This document shows, one piece after another, positions 1 to 8,463 of a DNA stretch of 42,354 nucleotides. This stretch comes from Bacilli bacterium (lineage in GTDB: Bacteria; Bacillota_I; Bacilli_A; JAJDGJ01). A program made the translations under genes and the position numbers. Position 1 is the stretch's first letter. Every line of letters starts with the position of its first letter. The notes under the pieces were generated by a model. The model did not search any database. It was not told the origin of the DNA and saw only the letters and a program-made list of their open reading frames with translations. The stretch is taken from positions 1-42,354 of the forward strand of contig JAITPW010000018.1 of assembly GCA_031289255.1 (NCBI GenBank), given 5' to 3'.

Positions 1-50
1 ATAAATGCTTCTTTAGTCATATTTTATACATTACTATATTTTTTATTTAA

Positions 51-78
51 AAAAAAATAACTTATTAAGTTATTTTTT
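51..78 (-). terminator. Intrinsic terminator after the DUF1846 gene
   Basis: An 8-bp stem (AATAACTT/AAGTTATT) with a 3-nt loop is followed on the minus strand by a long T run. It starts 2 nt after the stop of the DUF1846 gene. T runs flank both sides, so it may work in both directions. Confidence 0.7.
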
Positions 79-80
79 AA

Positions 81-1565
81 TTATTTATGATATAGTTTTT
101 TATTTTGATATATTGGTTCACAAGTAAGATTAATTTTTAATTTTCGAAGGACATTACGATCTACTTCTGAAAGAATAACACTACTATGAGCTTCACATTG
201 GGATAATTGAGATAACTGTTGCATAGCTTGATAAGAAATAGGATTCGTCGTTGCCGAGATCGCCAAAGCAATTAATACTTCATCAGTGTGTAAACGAGGA
301 TTACTATTACCAAGATTATCAACCTTTAAACTTTGAATTGGTTCGATTATTTTAGGAGTAATTAATAAGATATTTTCATCAATACCAGCTAATTCCTTTA
401 AAGCATTTAATAAACATGCAGCAGTAGCTCCTAATAAAGCACTTGTCTTACCGGTAAGGATTTTACCATTTGCTAGTTCGATGGCACAAGCAGGAGCATT
501 AGTAGCTTCAGCTTTATCTAAACACGCTTTAACGCATTTACGATCATCTACTGATATATCAGCCTGTGACATAATAATTTCAATTTTTTCGACCATAGTT
601 TGATCAGCTAAGCCTTTTTTTAAATCCTCTTTTGTTAAAAAGTAACGTCTAATTATTTCATTATAACTAGCTTCTTTAGCTGCTTCATCATCAATAATAG
701 CATATCCTGCCATATTAACTCCCATATCAGTTGGTGATTGATATGGTGAATGGCCCGCTATTTTATCAAACATTGTTTTTAATAATGGAAAAATTTCAAC
801 ATCTCGATTATAGTTAACAGTTGTTTTCCCATAAGCTTCTAAATGAAAAGGGTCAATCATATTGATATCATGTAAATCAGCCGTTGCTGCTTCATAAGCT
901 AAATTAACTGGATGTTTTAAAGGAAGATTCCAAATGGGAAAAGTCTCGTATTTTGCATAACCAGCATTAACATTTCTTTTATGTTCATGATATAACTGTG
1001 ATAAACAAGTAGCCATCTTCCCTGAACCAGGTCCTGGTGCTGTAATAACAATTAAAGGTTTTTGAGTTTCAATATAATCATTTCTTCCAAAGCCTTCTTC
1101 ACTAACAATATGGTTTATTTGAGCAGGATAACCTTGAATAGGATAATGATAGTAAACTTTTACGCCAAGTCTTTCTAGTTTTTCTGAAAAAGCTCGAGCT
1201 GATGGTTGGTCAGCAAAATGGGTGATAACAACGCTCCCTACGAATAAGTCGCTCGCTCTAAAGGCATCAATTAACCGTAAAGTATCATCATCATAAGTAA
1301 TGCCCAAATCTCTTCTTACTTTATTTTGTTCAATATCATTGGCATTTATCGCAATGACAATTTCGACTTGTTCCTTCAGTGTTAACAACATTCTTAATTT
1401 ACTATCAGGTAAAAATCCTGGTAATACCCGTGAAGCATGATGATCATCAAATAACTTCCCACCGAACTCTAAATATAACTTATTATCAAAATTAGAGATT
1501 CTTTCTAAAATATGCTTTGATTGCAACTCCAAATATTTATTATTATCAAAAGCTAGTTTTCTCAT
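81..1565 (-). CDS. DUF1846 (UPF0371) family protein
   Basis: This 494-residue protein matches the DUF1846/UPF0371 family in length and in its hallmark glycine-rich segment APGPGSGKMATC (residues 176-187), which resembles a nucleotide-binding loop. The C-terminal third is rich in small residues (GKTSALLGATAACLLNAL). The family is widespread in Firmicutes and has solved structures, but I know of no assigned reaction. No signal peptide or membrane segment is visible, so it should be cytosolic. The ATG start follows a GGAAGGATAATAAAA ribosome binding site. It appears monocistronic, with its own terminator. The family call is firm; the function is unknown. Confidence 0.9.
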   Translation of the reverse strand: MRKLAFDNNKYLELQSKHILERISNFDNKLYLEFGGKLFDDHHASRVLPGFLPDSKLRMLLTLKEQVEIVIAINANDIEQNKVRRDLGITYDDDTLRLIDAFRASDLFVGSVVITHFADQPSARAFSEKLERLGVKVYYHYPIQGYPAQINHIVSEEGFGRNDYIETQKPLIVITAPGPGSGKMATCLSQLYHEHKRNVNAGYAKYETFPIWNLPLKHPVNLAYEAATADLHDINMIDPFHLEAYGKTTVNYNRDVEIFPLLKTMFDKIAGHSPYQSPTDMGVNMAGYAIIDDEAAKEASYNEIIRRYFLTKEDLKKGLADQTMVEKIEIIMSQADISVDDRKCVKACLDKAEATNAPACAIELANGKILTGKTSALLGATAACLLNALKELAGIDENILLITPKIIEPIQSLKVDNLGNSNPRLHTDEVLIALAISATTNPISYQAMQQLSQLSQCEAHSSVILSEVDRNVLRKLKINLTCEPIYQNKKLYHK

Positions 1566-1872
1566 TTTTATTATCCTTCCTTACACAAACTTCTTAAATT
1601 ATATCACATAATAATAATGACAAAAAGTCTTTACTTTTTAATATAATTATATAAACTTATTAAAATTCACAATCTTCTTAATCTTCACTAAAAATTCTTT
1701 TTTTTCACATTGAATCACTTATTACTATAATATAAAATAAAGAAGATGTTAAATGTTGTTATTTATTTAATTAATTAATAAACAACATCTTTCATTATTA
1801 ATCTGGAGCTTAAAATATTCTTAATAAGTTATGAAAATAACTTTAAACAACTAGTAGTTTTTCAATCTAGTT
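1566..1872. other. Intergenic region with competing inverted repeats
   Basis: About 300 bp without a gene. It holds the upstream region of the DUF1846 gene. Around 1744-1790, AGATGTT can pair with AACATCT, or ATGTTGTT with AACAACAT, and the two pairings exclude each other. No T run follows, so it is not a classical terminator. I see no open frame with a ribosome binding site. Confidence 0.4.
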
Positions 1873-1899
1873 AAAAACACCACGACATGTGGTGTTTTT
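1873..1899 (-). terminator. Terminator of the vWA surface protein gene
   Basis: A perfect 11-bp stem (AAAAACACCAC/GTGGTGTTTTT) around a GACAT loop, with a T run on both strands. It lies 14 bp past the stop of the vWA gene, which reads leftward. Confidence 0.85.
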
Positions 1900-1912
1900 T
1901 AGTCCAAATTAC

Positions 1913-3595
1913 TTAATAATTACGATTATTAAAAAGATAATTACTTGAAATAAAGATGATCGATAATATTAATAAAGTACTAAAGGTTACTAAAGTATCA
2001 TTTCCAGTTGGTGGGGTGATAACTTTATTTTCTTTTTCATCTTGTTCCTTACTTGAATCATTATTATCATCAATATCTATTTCCTTAGTATCCGTACAAT
2101 TGCTTCCCTTACTACTTAATAATACTGCAGGATTATTAATTTTCAAAGCTTTAGTAAAATCTAATACTCCATCTAGTTTTTCAACTGAACTCATGTAATT
2201 AATTTGAGCCATCTTACTGGTATAAAGTTCATTATCATTTTTTAATAAACAAACATCTTTATTATACTTAACCCCCATCGTTAATTGTAATAACTCATAA
2301 CGACTAGCTGTAGCATTAATATGCCATTTAATTGTATGATTAGCAGCATACTCTAAGACATAAGGATAAACACCATTATCATCTGGATCTCCAAATCCAA
2401 TATGACTATCATCAATTTTAACACTTGGTATTTCTATCCCATCATCAAGAATAGTATATGATCCTTCAACAATATCAAAATCATCACTAAGTTCATCAGT
2501 AATTACACCTGAGCCGATTAAATCAAATATTTCACTAGCAATATCATCAAAAGCCTTTTCAGCAGTCATTCCACTATCCAAATCATAACGATCACCAATA
2601 TCTTCAAACCACTCTTTAAAAGCATCAGAGGCATAGCGAGCTGTTGAATTAGCACTACTATAAGCTTTGGTAACACCAATCAAACGATAACCTTTATCAT
2701 TAGCTTCATTAAGAAGATTACCGCTTAAATAAATACTTTTTTCAAACATACTTGGCATATCTGGTAAAACAAAATCAGCCGCCTTTCTTAATCCAGCAAT
2801 TTGAGCAGCGCTTAAAGCTCCGACATTACCATCAAATGAGTATTCTCCAACTTCGCCACCAATTTTAGTTAAATAATCATCATCAGAAAGAACACCATTT
2901 AATAAAATTTTATTATTTATTAAATCACTTATTTTAGCCTTATCTGAAACATAATTATAACCATATTTGCTTGTGATATCAAAATTACCACGATAAGCAG
3001 CTTTAATACCATCATCACTAGAAAATCTTACTAATCCTTCACCATTACCAGCATCAGTCAAATAACCACCAAAATCACTAGCAACAATCAAAAACTTATA
3101 ATTATCAGGTACACTCGTATCAGCTTCTAACCATTGCATACCACGAAGAATTCCACCATATAAATTAGTCCCTGATCCTGAATAATTCACAATAGCATCT
3201 TTGATCGTCTCTTCCGTTGAATTATTTAAGTTCAATAAGCCATTTGTACCATCATGAACATTGGCATTATACCAGACAACCCCAACTTTAAAGCTAACTC
3301 CTTTTTTAGCATTCATCGTATCAATAAGCTTGGCAGTAGCCGCTTTTAAGCCAGCTAAATCACTCACACTAGACTTATCAATCACAATAACAACATCAGC
3401 CTCTTTAACAATTTCACCTTGTGTTGAAGGTAAAGAAAATGTTAAATCATATTCTCCTTTACTATTCTTAGTAACCGTTTTGGATATTGAAATATCATTA
3501 CCTTTTAATTCACTAACAGCACGTAGTTGTTGTTGAACTACAACGCCAATAAATAAAGATAATAATAAGATCAATAACCCAACTTTCTTTTTCAT
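1913..3595 (-). CDS. Secreted vWA-domain protein with TPPTG cell-wall anchor motif
   Basis: A 560-residue surface protein. Residues 1-25 form a signal peptide (MKKK then a hydrophobic stretch). A von Willebrand A-like domain starts near residue 67 with VVIVIDKSSVS. Its MIDAS is imperfect: DxS is present, but the second Ser of DxSxS is shifted or replaced by Val. GSGTNLYGG and ASDFGG may supply the remaining metal ligands. The region from about 380 to 500 looks like beta-rich adhesin modules. The C-terminus is an acidic Asn/Asp/Lys spacer, then TPPTGND, a hydrophobic helix and a short Arg-containing tail, which resembles a variant LPxTG sortase signal. Two cysteines lie near residues 450 and 500. 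The start has an excellent AAAAGGAGGAAATGT ribosome binding site. The ligand is unknown. Confidence 0.8.
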   Translation of the reverse strand: MKKKVGLLILLLSLFIGVVVQQQLRAVSELKGNDISISKTVTKNSKGEYDLTFSLPSTQGEIVKEADVVIVIDKSSVSDLAGLKAATAKLIDTMNAKKGVSFKVGVVWYNANVHDGTNGLLNLNNSTEETIKDAIVNYSGSGTNLYGGILRGMQWLEADTSVPDNYKFLIVASDFGGYLTDAGNGEGLVRFSSDDGIKAAYRGNFDITSKYGYNYVSDKAKISDLINNKILLNGVLSDDDYLTKIGGEVGEYSFDGNVGALSAAQIAGLRKAADFVLPDMPSMFEKSIYLSGNLLNEANDKGYRLIGVTKAYSSANSTARYASDAFKEWFEDIGDRYDLDSGMTAEKAFDDIASEIFDLIGSGVITDELSDDFDIVEGSYTILDDGIEIPSVKIDDSHIGFGDPDDNGVYPYVLEYAANHTIKWHINATASRYELLQLTMGVKYNKDVCLLKNDNELYTSKMAQINYMSSVEKLDGVLDFTKALKINNPAVLLSSKGSNCTDTKEIDIDDNNDSSKEQDEKENKVITPPTGNDTLVTFSTLLILSIIFISSNYLFNNRNY

Positions 3596-3660
3596 ACATT
3601 TCCTCCTTTTAGAATATTGGGTATATTATAACATTTTTTAATAATATGTATAGTATAAAC

Positions 3661-3677
3661 TTCACAAATTCTTCACA
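3661..3677. promoter_or_regulatory. Tandem TTCACA repeats, possible PhoP-type box
   Basis: Two identical TTCACA hexamers sit 11 bp apart start to start (TTCACA-AATTC-TTCACA), between the divergent vWA and LiaF-like genes. The spacing and sequence fit the Bacillus PhoP pattern of TT(A/C/T)A(C/T)A repeats, but only two copies are seen. Regulation by phosphate is an inference. Confidence 0.3.
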
Positions 3678-3742
3678 AATGTATGTATATTTTTTTCGTC
3701 TTACTTGTTAGCTTTAAAACAAGACCTCTTAATTAAATATTA

Positions 3743-3770
3743 TAGACAAAAAAAAATAAAATAATATAAT
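3743..3770 (+). promoter_or_regulatory. Sigma-A-type promoter of the LiaF-like gene
   Basis: TAGACA (3743-3748), a 16-bp spacer and TATAAT (3765-3770), ending about 30 bp before the start codon. Confidence 0.7.
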
Positions 3771-3799
3771 AAGTTTATCTTAAATAAAGGAGTCTTATT

Positions 3800-4525
3800 A
3801 TGAAAAAAAATATTTTTATTGGGTTAATATTAATTGCTATTGCTAGTTTAATAATTTTATCAGAACTTAATTATATTGTCGTTGGCAATTTCTGGTGGAT
3901 CTTTATCAATGTTGTTTTAGGAGCTATTGCACTAAGCAGTTTAATTCGTTTACATTTTGTTTTAGCTTTTGTTAGTGGTGGTATCGTTCTTAATAATATT
4001 CTAATTATCAATCATTTAAATCATCTAGGGATTTGGATGTTATTATTAGTTACTATCTTATTAGGTATTGGATTTAATATCATTTTTAAGAATATTAAAC
4101 GTGATAAATGGATTAAACATACCTTTTATTATAAAAAAAATCTAAGTGATTTTCATAAACATAAAAATGAATACCAATATAATAACCATAATAATATTAA
4201 GTATACTAACAATTTTGGGAGTACAACTAAATTTATTAAAGCTAATAATCTAGAATATATTCTACTAGAAAATAATTTAGGGTCACTAATTGTTTATTTT
4301 GATGGTAGTACTTTAAGTTCACAAGGAACAAAAATTGATGTTAATTGTGAACTAGGTAATATTAAAATATATATTCCTAAAGAATATTATGTCGTATGTC
4401 ATATTGAAGCTGTACTAGGAAGTGTTTCCTTACCAATTCAAGTTTTAAAAAATAAAGATATTAGTAATACTATCACCTTATCAGGAAGGGTAAGCTTAGG
4501 TACCGTTGATATTATTAGAAGCTAA
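3800..4525 (+). CDS. LiaF-like membrane protein (cell wall-active antibiotic response family)
   Basis: A 241-residue protein. Residues 1-100 contain about four hydrophobic segments. After a basic, Asn/His-rich linker, residues 150-241 form a repetitive beta domain (LGSLIVYFDGSTL, LGNIKIYIP, LGSVSLP, LGTVDII). This matches the C-terminal domain of LiaF/YvqF proteins, which hold the LiaRS envelope-stress system off in Firmicutes. No liaR or liaS lies nearby, so it may act alone or with a distant two-component system. The ATG has an AAAGGAG site 8 nt upstream, and the gene is monocistronic. The family call is good; the partner is unknown. Confidence 0.75.
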   Translation: MKKNIFIGLILIAIASLIILSELNYIVVGNFWWIFINVVLGAIALSSLIRLHFVLAFVSGGIVLNNILIINHLNHLGIWMLLLVTILLGIGFNIIFKNIKRDKWIKHTFYYKKNLSDFHKHKNEYQYNNHNNIKYTNNFGSTTKFIKANNLEYILLENNLGSLIVYFDGSTLSSQGTKIDVNCELGNIKIYIPKEYYVVCHIEAVLGSVSLPIQVLKNKDISNTITLSGRVSLGTVDIIRS

Positions 4526-4549
4526 AAAAGACCATACGGTCTTTTTTTA
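4525..4549. terminator. Bidirectional terminator between the LiaF-like gene and tagD
   Basis: AAAAAGACC-ATAC-GGTCTTTTT with A and T runs on both sides. It starts at the LiaF-like stop codon and ends at the tagD stop codon, so one hairpin serves both convergent genes. Confidence 0.85.
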
Positions 4550-4942
4550 ACGATTTAAATCTTCTTTTATTTTAGTTGTTGAAATACCTTCAGTACGAGG
4601 CATATAAATTACTTCACAGTAATCTTTTAGGAAATCAAATTCTCCAACCCAATCATCACCAATGACAAACTTATCAATTTCTAATAGTTGAACATCATGA
4701 GTTTTTTGTTCCCAAGAATCTTCTGGTATTACTAAATCAACATATCTGATTGATTCAAGCATCATTTTACGTTCCTCATATGAATGGTAAGCTCTCTTAC
4801 CTTTACCAGCATTAAACTCATCAGTCGATAATGCTACCACAAGATAATCACCTAATGATTTAGCTCTTTTTAACAATCTAATATGTCCCCAATGTAATAA
4901 ATCATAAGTTCCATAAGTAATTACTCTGTTAAATTTTTTCAT
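4547..4942 (-). CDS. tagD: Glycerol-3-phosphate cytidylyltransferase
   Basis: A 131-residue nucleotidyltransferase that makes CDP-glycerol from CTP and glycerol-3-phosphate, the donor for poly(glycerol phosphate) wall teichoic acid. Signatures are YGTYDLLHWGH (HxGH at 17-20), the central ALSTDEFNAGKGK segment and the C-terminal RTEGISTT motif. The length fits TagD/TarD (about 130). It is the last gene of the mnmG-rsmG-noc operon, 10 bp after noc, which is an unusual place for a teichoic acid gene. TagO, the first enzyme of the pathway, is also in this window, but no tagF or tagB is seen. Ribosome binding site: AATAGGAGG. Confidence 0.93.
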   Translation of the reverse strand: MKKFNRVITYGTYDLLHWGHIRLLKRAKSLGDYLVVALSTDEFNAGKGKRAYHSYEERKMMLESIRYVDLVIPEDSWEQKTHDVQLLEIDKFVIGDDWVGEFDFLKDYCEVIYMPRTEGISTTKIKEDLNR

Positions 4943-4952
4943 AATGAACCTC

Positions 4953-5717
4953 CTATTTTTTTAATTCAATCACGATTTTAACACCATCATCTTCATTAAC
5001 GATGTTAGTTTTTACTAAAACACCGGTTTGTTCGACTAAAGAAATAGCTTTTTTGATGGTATTTATTTCTAAACGATAATCAACTTTTGATATTATTTTC
5101 TTATGAACAGGCTTGTTTTGTTGAATTAATTCATTAATATATTTCTCTGTTGTTTGCACATTCATTTTATCAGCTAATATCTTTTGATAAACATTTTTTC
5201 TTACTTTAAGATCACTAATTTTTAATAAAGCTCGTCCATGTCTTTCTGTTAAATTCTTATCAAGAATACTTTCTTGAATTTTAGGATCAAGTCCTAATAA
5301 TCTAATCTTATTAGCAATAGTACTTTGTGATTTTCCTAAAGTATCAGCTAGTTCTTGTTGAGTCATTTGATAATCTTCTAATAATTGAATATAAGCGCTA
5401 GCTTCTTCAATTGAACTTAAATCTTCTCGTTGGATATTTTCGATTATCGCCATGCGATTTGAGCGCATAACATCGACGTCCTGGATAATCGCATCAATAC
5501 GATCATAATTAAGATATTTAATCGCTCTTAGACGTCTTTCACCAGCCACTAATTCATAGTAATTATCTAATGCTCTAAGTATTATCGGTTGAATTAAACC
5601 ATTTTCTTTTATTGATTGAGCTAATTCTTTGATACTTTGTTCATTAAAATACTTCCGAGGTTGATTAGGATTAATTCTAATATCAACAACCCTAACACTC
5701 TCAACCATTTTATTCAT
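4953..5717 (-). CDS. noc: ParB-family nucleoid occlusion protein, Noc-like
   Basis: A 254-residue ParB/Noc protein. It has the CTP-binding ParB domain (NPNQPRKYF; GERRLRA near 60; ENIQREDLSSIEEA near 95) and a helix-turn-helix (KSQSTIANKIRLL). The HTH wording, LTERHGRALL and the short C-terminal dimer region fit Noc better than Spo0J, as does the position after rsmG and mnmG. No soj/parA or second parB follows. Bacillus Noc begins with a roughly 10-residue amphipathic helix that binds membrane. Here the ParB domain starts almost at once (MNKMVESVRVVDIRINP), so that helix seems absent. The start is backed by a TAGGAGTGAGTGA site. Confidence 0.8.
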   Translation of the reverse strand: MNKMVESVRVVDIRINPNQPRKYFNEQSIKELAQSIKENGLIQPIILRALDNYYELVAGERRLRAIKYLNYDRIDAIIQDVDVMRSNRMAIIENIQREDLSSIEEASAYIQLLEDYQMTQQELADTLGKSQSTIANKIRLLGLDPKIQESILDKNLTERHGRALLKISDLKVRKNVYQKILADKMNVQTTEKYINELIQQNKPVHKKIISKVDYRLEINTIKKAISLVEQTGVLVKTNIVNEDDGVKIVIELKK

Positions 5718-5727
5718 TCACTCACTC

Positions 5728-6432
5728 CTACAAAGGATTATTCTTAATTTTAGAAAAGTTCCTTGGATATTTATTTTTAGTCTTCTTTATTTTATCATAT
5801 TTTATTATATAACGAACATCATTATCACTAATTAAATGATACTTTTGATAATCAGCTAAGGTAATCCCTAATTCATTATTACCACTAGTTGCTTCTTTAA
5901 TTTCTTCTAAAGCATTACGTCCTTTTAAGACGATTAATACCCCATTAATTTTAAGCAATGGTACACATAATTCATTAAGAATATTTAAACGAGCAACAGC
6001 CCGTGCCATAACCACATCATAGTATTCTCGATGATCAAGGACCCATTCTTCAGCACGCATACCAATGGCCTTAACATTCTTTAATTCTAAAGTTTTGATT
6101 AGTTCATCTAAGAAGATTATTCTTTTCTTTAAACTATCAACTATCGTTATTTTAAGTTCTGGAAACACTATTTTTAAAGGAATACTTGGAAAACCCGCAC
6201 CAGCTCCAATATCACAGATATTTTGGTCATGAAAATCCATACTCATTGCTGCTAAAATACTATCATAAAAATGTTTCTCATAAACATCTTCCTTTTTAGT
6301 AAGAGCTGTCAGATTCATTTTCTGATTCCATTCAACAAGTAAATGATAATACTTTTCAAACTGTTCTAGTTGATATGAATTTAAGATGATTCCGATTTTA
6401 GATAATTCTTTTTCAAAAGTATTAACATCCAT
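5728..6432 (-). CDS. rsmG: 16S rRNA (guanine-527-N7)-methyltransferase
   Basis: A 234-residue RsmG (GidB). It methylates N7 of G527 in 16S rRNA using S-adenosylmethionine. Visible motifs are ICDIGAGAGFPSIPLKI (SAM-binding loop), ITIVDSLKKRIIFLDEL and MARAVARLNILNELC, followed by GVLIVLKGRNA. The length is usual for the family. The start codon overlaps the last 11 bp of mnmG (CATGGATGTTAA), so translation is probably coupled. noc follows after 10 bp. Confidence 0.95.
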   Translation of the reverse strand: MDVNTFEKELSKIGIILNSYQLEQFEKYYHLLVEWNQKMNLTALTKKEDVYEKHFYDSILAAMSMDFHDQNICDIGAGAGFPSIPLKIVFPELKITIVDSLKKRIIFLDELIKTLELKNVKAIGMRAEEWVLDHREYYDVVMARAVARLNILNELCVPLLKINGVLIVLKGRNALEEIKEATSGNNELGITLADYQKYHLISDNDVRYIIKYDKIKKTKNKYPRNFSKIKNNPL

Positions 6433-8305
6433 GATAATGACCTGCTTTCAAATAAATAAGGAGATTTTGAATATCAGCAGGATTAACTCCTGAAATACGA
6501 CTAGCTTGACCGATTGATTTTGGTCTAACTAGATTAAATTTCTGAATAGCTTCTAAGGCTAGATTAGGAACATCTTCAAAAATAATACTACTTGGTATTT
6601 TTTTATTTTCAAGTTCAATAAATTTATCAGCTTGCATGATTGCTTTCTTAATATAACCCTCATATTTTATCGCAATCTCTAGTTTATTAATCGTATCATC
6701 ATCATACTTATCAATATTAAGATAATTTTTAAATAATTCTATTTTTATTTCTGGTCTTTTTAATAATGCTAAGGCATTAATCCCCTCTTTAATCAAAGCA
6801 TACTCTTTATCTTTTAATAAGTCATTAATATGATGTTGGGGATTTAGTTTTAAATTACTTAATTCTAAGCTTAATTGTTGAAGTTTTTCTTCTTTATTTA
6901 GATAGTTCTGATATGCTTCTTCAGATACTAGACCAGCCTGATAACCAATTGTTCTTAATCTTTGGGTAGCATTATCACTTCTTAATAATAAACGATATTC
7001 TGCTCGTGAAGTCAACATACGATATGGTTCATTGGTTCCTTTAGTAACTAAATCATCGATCATAACGCCAATATAAGCCTGACTTCTTAAGAGAACAATC
7101 TCTTCTTTATTTTGAAAAGCTAGCGCCGCATTAATACCCGCTAATAAGCCTTGACCAGCCGCTTCTTCATAACCACTAGTCCCATTAATTTGACCTGCAA
7201 AATATAAACCTTTAACGATCTTACTTTCTAAAGTTGGATATAACTGTAAGGGATTTATAGCATCATATTCAATCGCATAAGCATATTTTATAATCTGAGC
7301 TTTTTCTAATCCTATTATGCTATGAATCATTTTTTCTTGTAAATCATGAGGCATTGAAGTTGAAAAACCTTGAACATAAATAGTATTTAAATATTTAGAT
7401 TCCGGTTCAAGGAATATTTGATGAGTATCTTTATCATTAAAGCGGACAATCTTATCCTCAATTGAAGGGCAATAACGTGGTCCCATGCCGCGGACTACAC
7501 CAGAATACATACTTGATTGACTAAGATTATTTTCAATAATATGCTTAGTTTCTAAAGAAGTATGAGTTAAATAACAAGGAGTCTGTTTGTCAATTGTTAT
7601 ATAATCATCAATAACAGTCCTTTCACTAAAACCAATCTTTTTATCAGTGCCTGGTTCTTCTTTAACCATATCATAATTAATCGAATCGATGGCTATACGA
7701 GGTGGAGTTCCCGTTTTTAATCTTTGTAATTCAAAGCCTGCTTTAACTAAGGCTTCTGATAAACCAGTTATACTCTTAAAATCATCAGGTCCTTTTGCCA
7801 CTTCATTAGCACCAACCATTTGAATACTATTTAAATAAGTACCAGCAGTAATAATGACTTTCTGAGCATAATAAGACTGTTTATTATCATCAATTACTCC
7901 TTGGATAAGATCGTTATCAATTATTAAATCAACAATATTAGTTTCTATAATACGAAGATTATCTTGTTCTAAACAAACTTTTTGCATAAATTGCGGATAT
8001 GCAACTTTATCAACTTGGGCTCTTAAAGCTTGAACAGCCGGTCCCTTAGTCGTATTTAACATTTTCATTTGGAGATAGGTACAATCAGTAGTATAACCCA
8101 TCTGTCCTCCTAAGGCATCTATTTCTTTAACAATAATTCCTTTAGCTGGACCGCCAATACTAGTATTACATGGAAGATGACCAATAGAATTATAATTCGA
8201 TGTGATAAGAGCAGTCTTTAGACCCATTCGTGAACTTGCTAGAGCAGCTTCAATACCAGCATGTCCACCACCAACAACAATAATATTATAATTATTTTCG
8301 CTCAT
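6422..8305 (-). CDS. mnmG: tRNA uridine-5-carboxymethylaminomethyl synthesis enzyme MnmG
   Basis: A 627-residue FAD enzyme that, with MnmE, modifies the wobble U34 of certain tRNAs. The N-terminal FAD-binding loop is VVGGGHAGIEAALASSRMG (residues 10-28). Other family signatures are CNTSIGGPAKG, RAQVDK, LKTGTPPR, QLYPTLESK and GLYFAGQINGTSGYEEAAGQG. The C-terminal helical domain (RISGVNPADIQNLLIYL) binds tRNA. It is full length. It is the first gene of the mnmG-rsmG-noc-tagD operon. The start has a strong AAAGGAG site, just downstream of a terminator-like hairpin in the leader. mnmE is not in the window. Confidence 0.97.
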   Translation of the reverse strand: MSENNYNIIVVGGGHAGIEAALASSRMGLKTALITSNYNSIGHLPCNTSIGGPAKGIIVKEIDALGGQMGYTTDCTYLQMKMLNTTKGPAVQALRAQVDKVAYPQFMQKVCLEQDNLRIIETNIVDLIIDNDLIQGVIDDNKQSYYAQKVIITAGTYLNSIQMVGANEVAKGPDDFKSITGLSEALVKAGFELQRLKTGTPPRIAIDSINYDMVKEEPGTDKKIGFSERTVIDDYITIDKQTPCYLTHTSLETKHIIENNLSQSSMYSGVVRGMGPRYCPSIEDKIVRFNDKDTHQIFLEPESKYLNTIYVQGFSTSMPHDLQEKMIHSIIGLEKAQIIKYAYAIEYDAINPLQLYPTLESKIVKGLYFAGQINGTSGYEEAAGQGLLAGINAALAFQNKEEIVLLRSQAYIGVMIDDLVTKGTNEPYRMLTSRAEYRLLLRSDNATQRLRTIGYQAGLVSEEAYQNYLNKEEKLQQLSLELSNLKLNPQHHINDLLKDKEYALIKEGINALALLKRPEIKIELFKNYLNIDKYDDDTINKLEIAIKYEGYIKKAIMQADKFIELENKKIPSSIIFEDVPNLALEAIQKFNLVRPKSIGQASRISGVNPADIQNLLIYLKAGHYHGC

Positions 8306-8321
8306 TAATATCTTCTCCTTT

Positions 8322-8351
8322 ATAAAAAATAACTAGATCCAAAATCTAGTT
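8322..8351 (-). promoter_or_regulatory. Terminator-like hairpin in the mnmG leader
   Basis: Between the mnmG promoter and its ribosome binding site, an 8-bp perfect stem (AACTAGAT/ATCTAGTT) with a 5-nt loop is followed on the minus strand by ATTTTTTAT. It lies downstream of the promoter, so it could stop transcription before mnmG. I see no clear anti-terminator or leader peptide. Confidence 0.55.
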
Positions 8352-8371
8352 ATAATTATTTTAGTCCTTCT

Positions 8372-8399
8372 ATTATATCAAAAATTATTCATTTTTCAA
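8372..8399 (-). promoter_or_regulatory. Promoter of the mnmG operon
   Basis: On the minus strand: TTGAAA (8394-8399), a 16-bp spacer and TATAAT (8372-8377). It drives mnmG-rsmG-noc-tagD and lies after the terminator of the symporter gene. Confidence 0.75.
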
Positions 8400-8423
8400 A
8401 ATAAAATAGCTGATGATATAAAA

Positions 8424-8448
8424 AACTACTCCCTTAAGGAGCAGTTTC
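8424..8448 (-). terminator. Terminator of the alanine/glycine symporter gene
   Basis: Stem AACTGCTCC/GGGAGTAGTT around TTAA, followed by TTTTTT on the minus strand, about 15 bp past the stop codon. Confidence 0.8.
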
Positions 8449-8463
8449 TATTAATAATTATTT

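Noticed and set aside
1-20. Possible start of a minus-strand gene at the left edge (MTKEAF)
   Set aside because: Only six codons are visible and no ribosome binding site precedes the ATG, so I cannot support it as a feature.
1956-3536. Plus-strand ORFs 1956-2198 and 3261-3536
   Set aside because: They lie within the minus-strand vWA gene, with no ribosome binding site or recognisable family.
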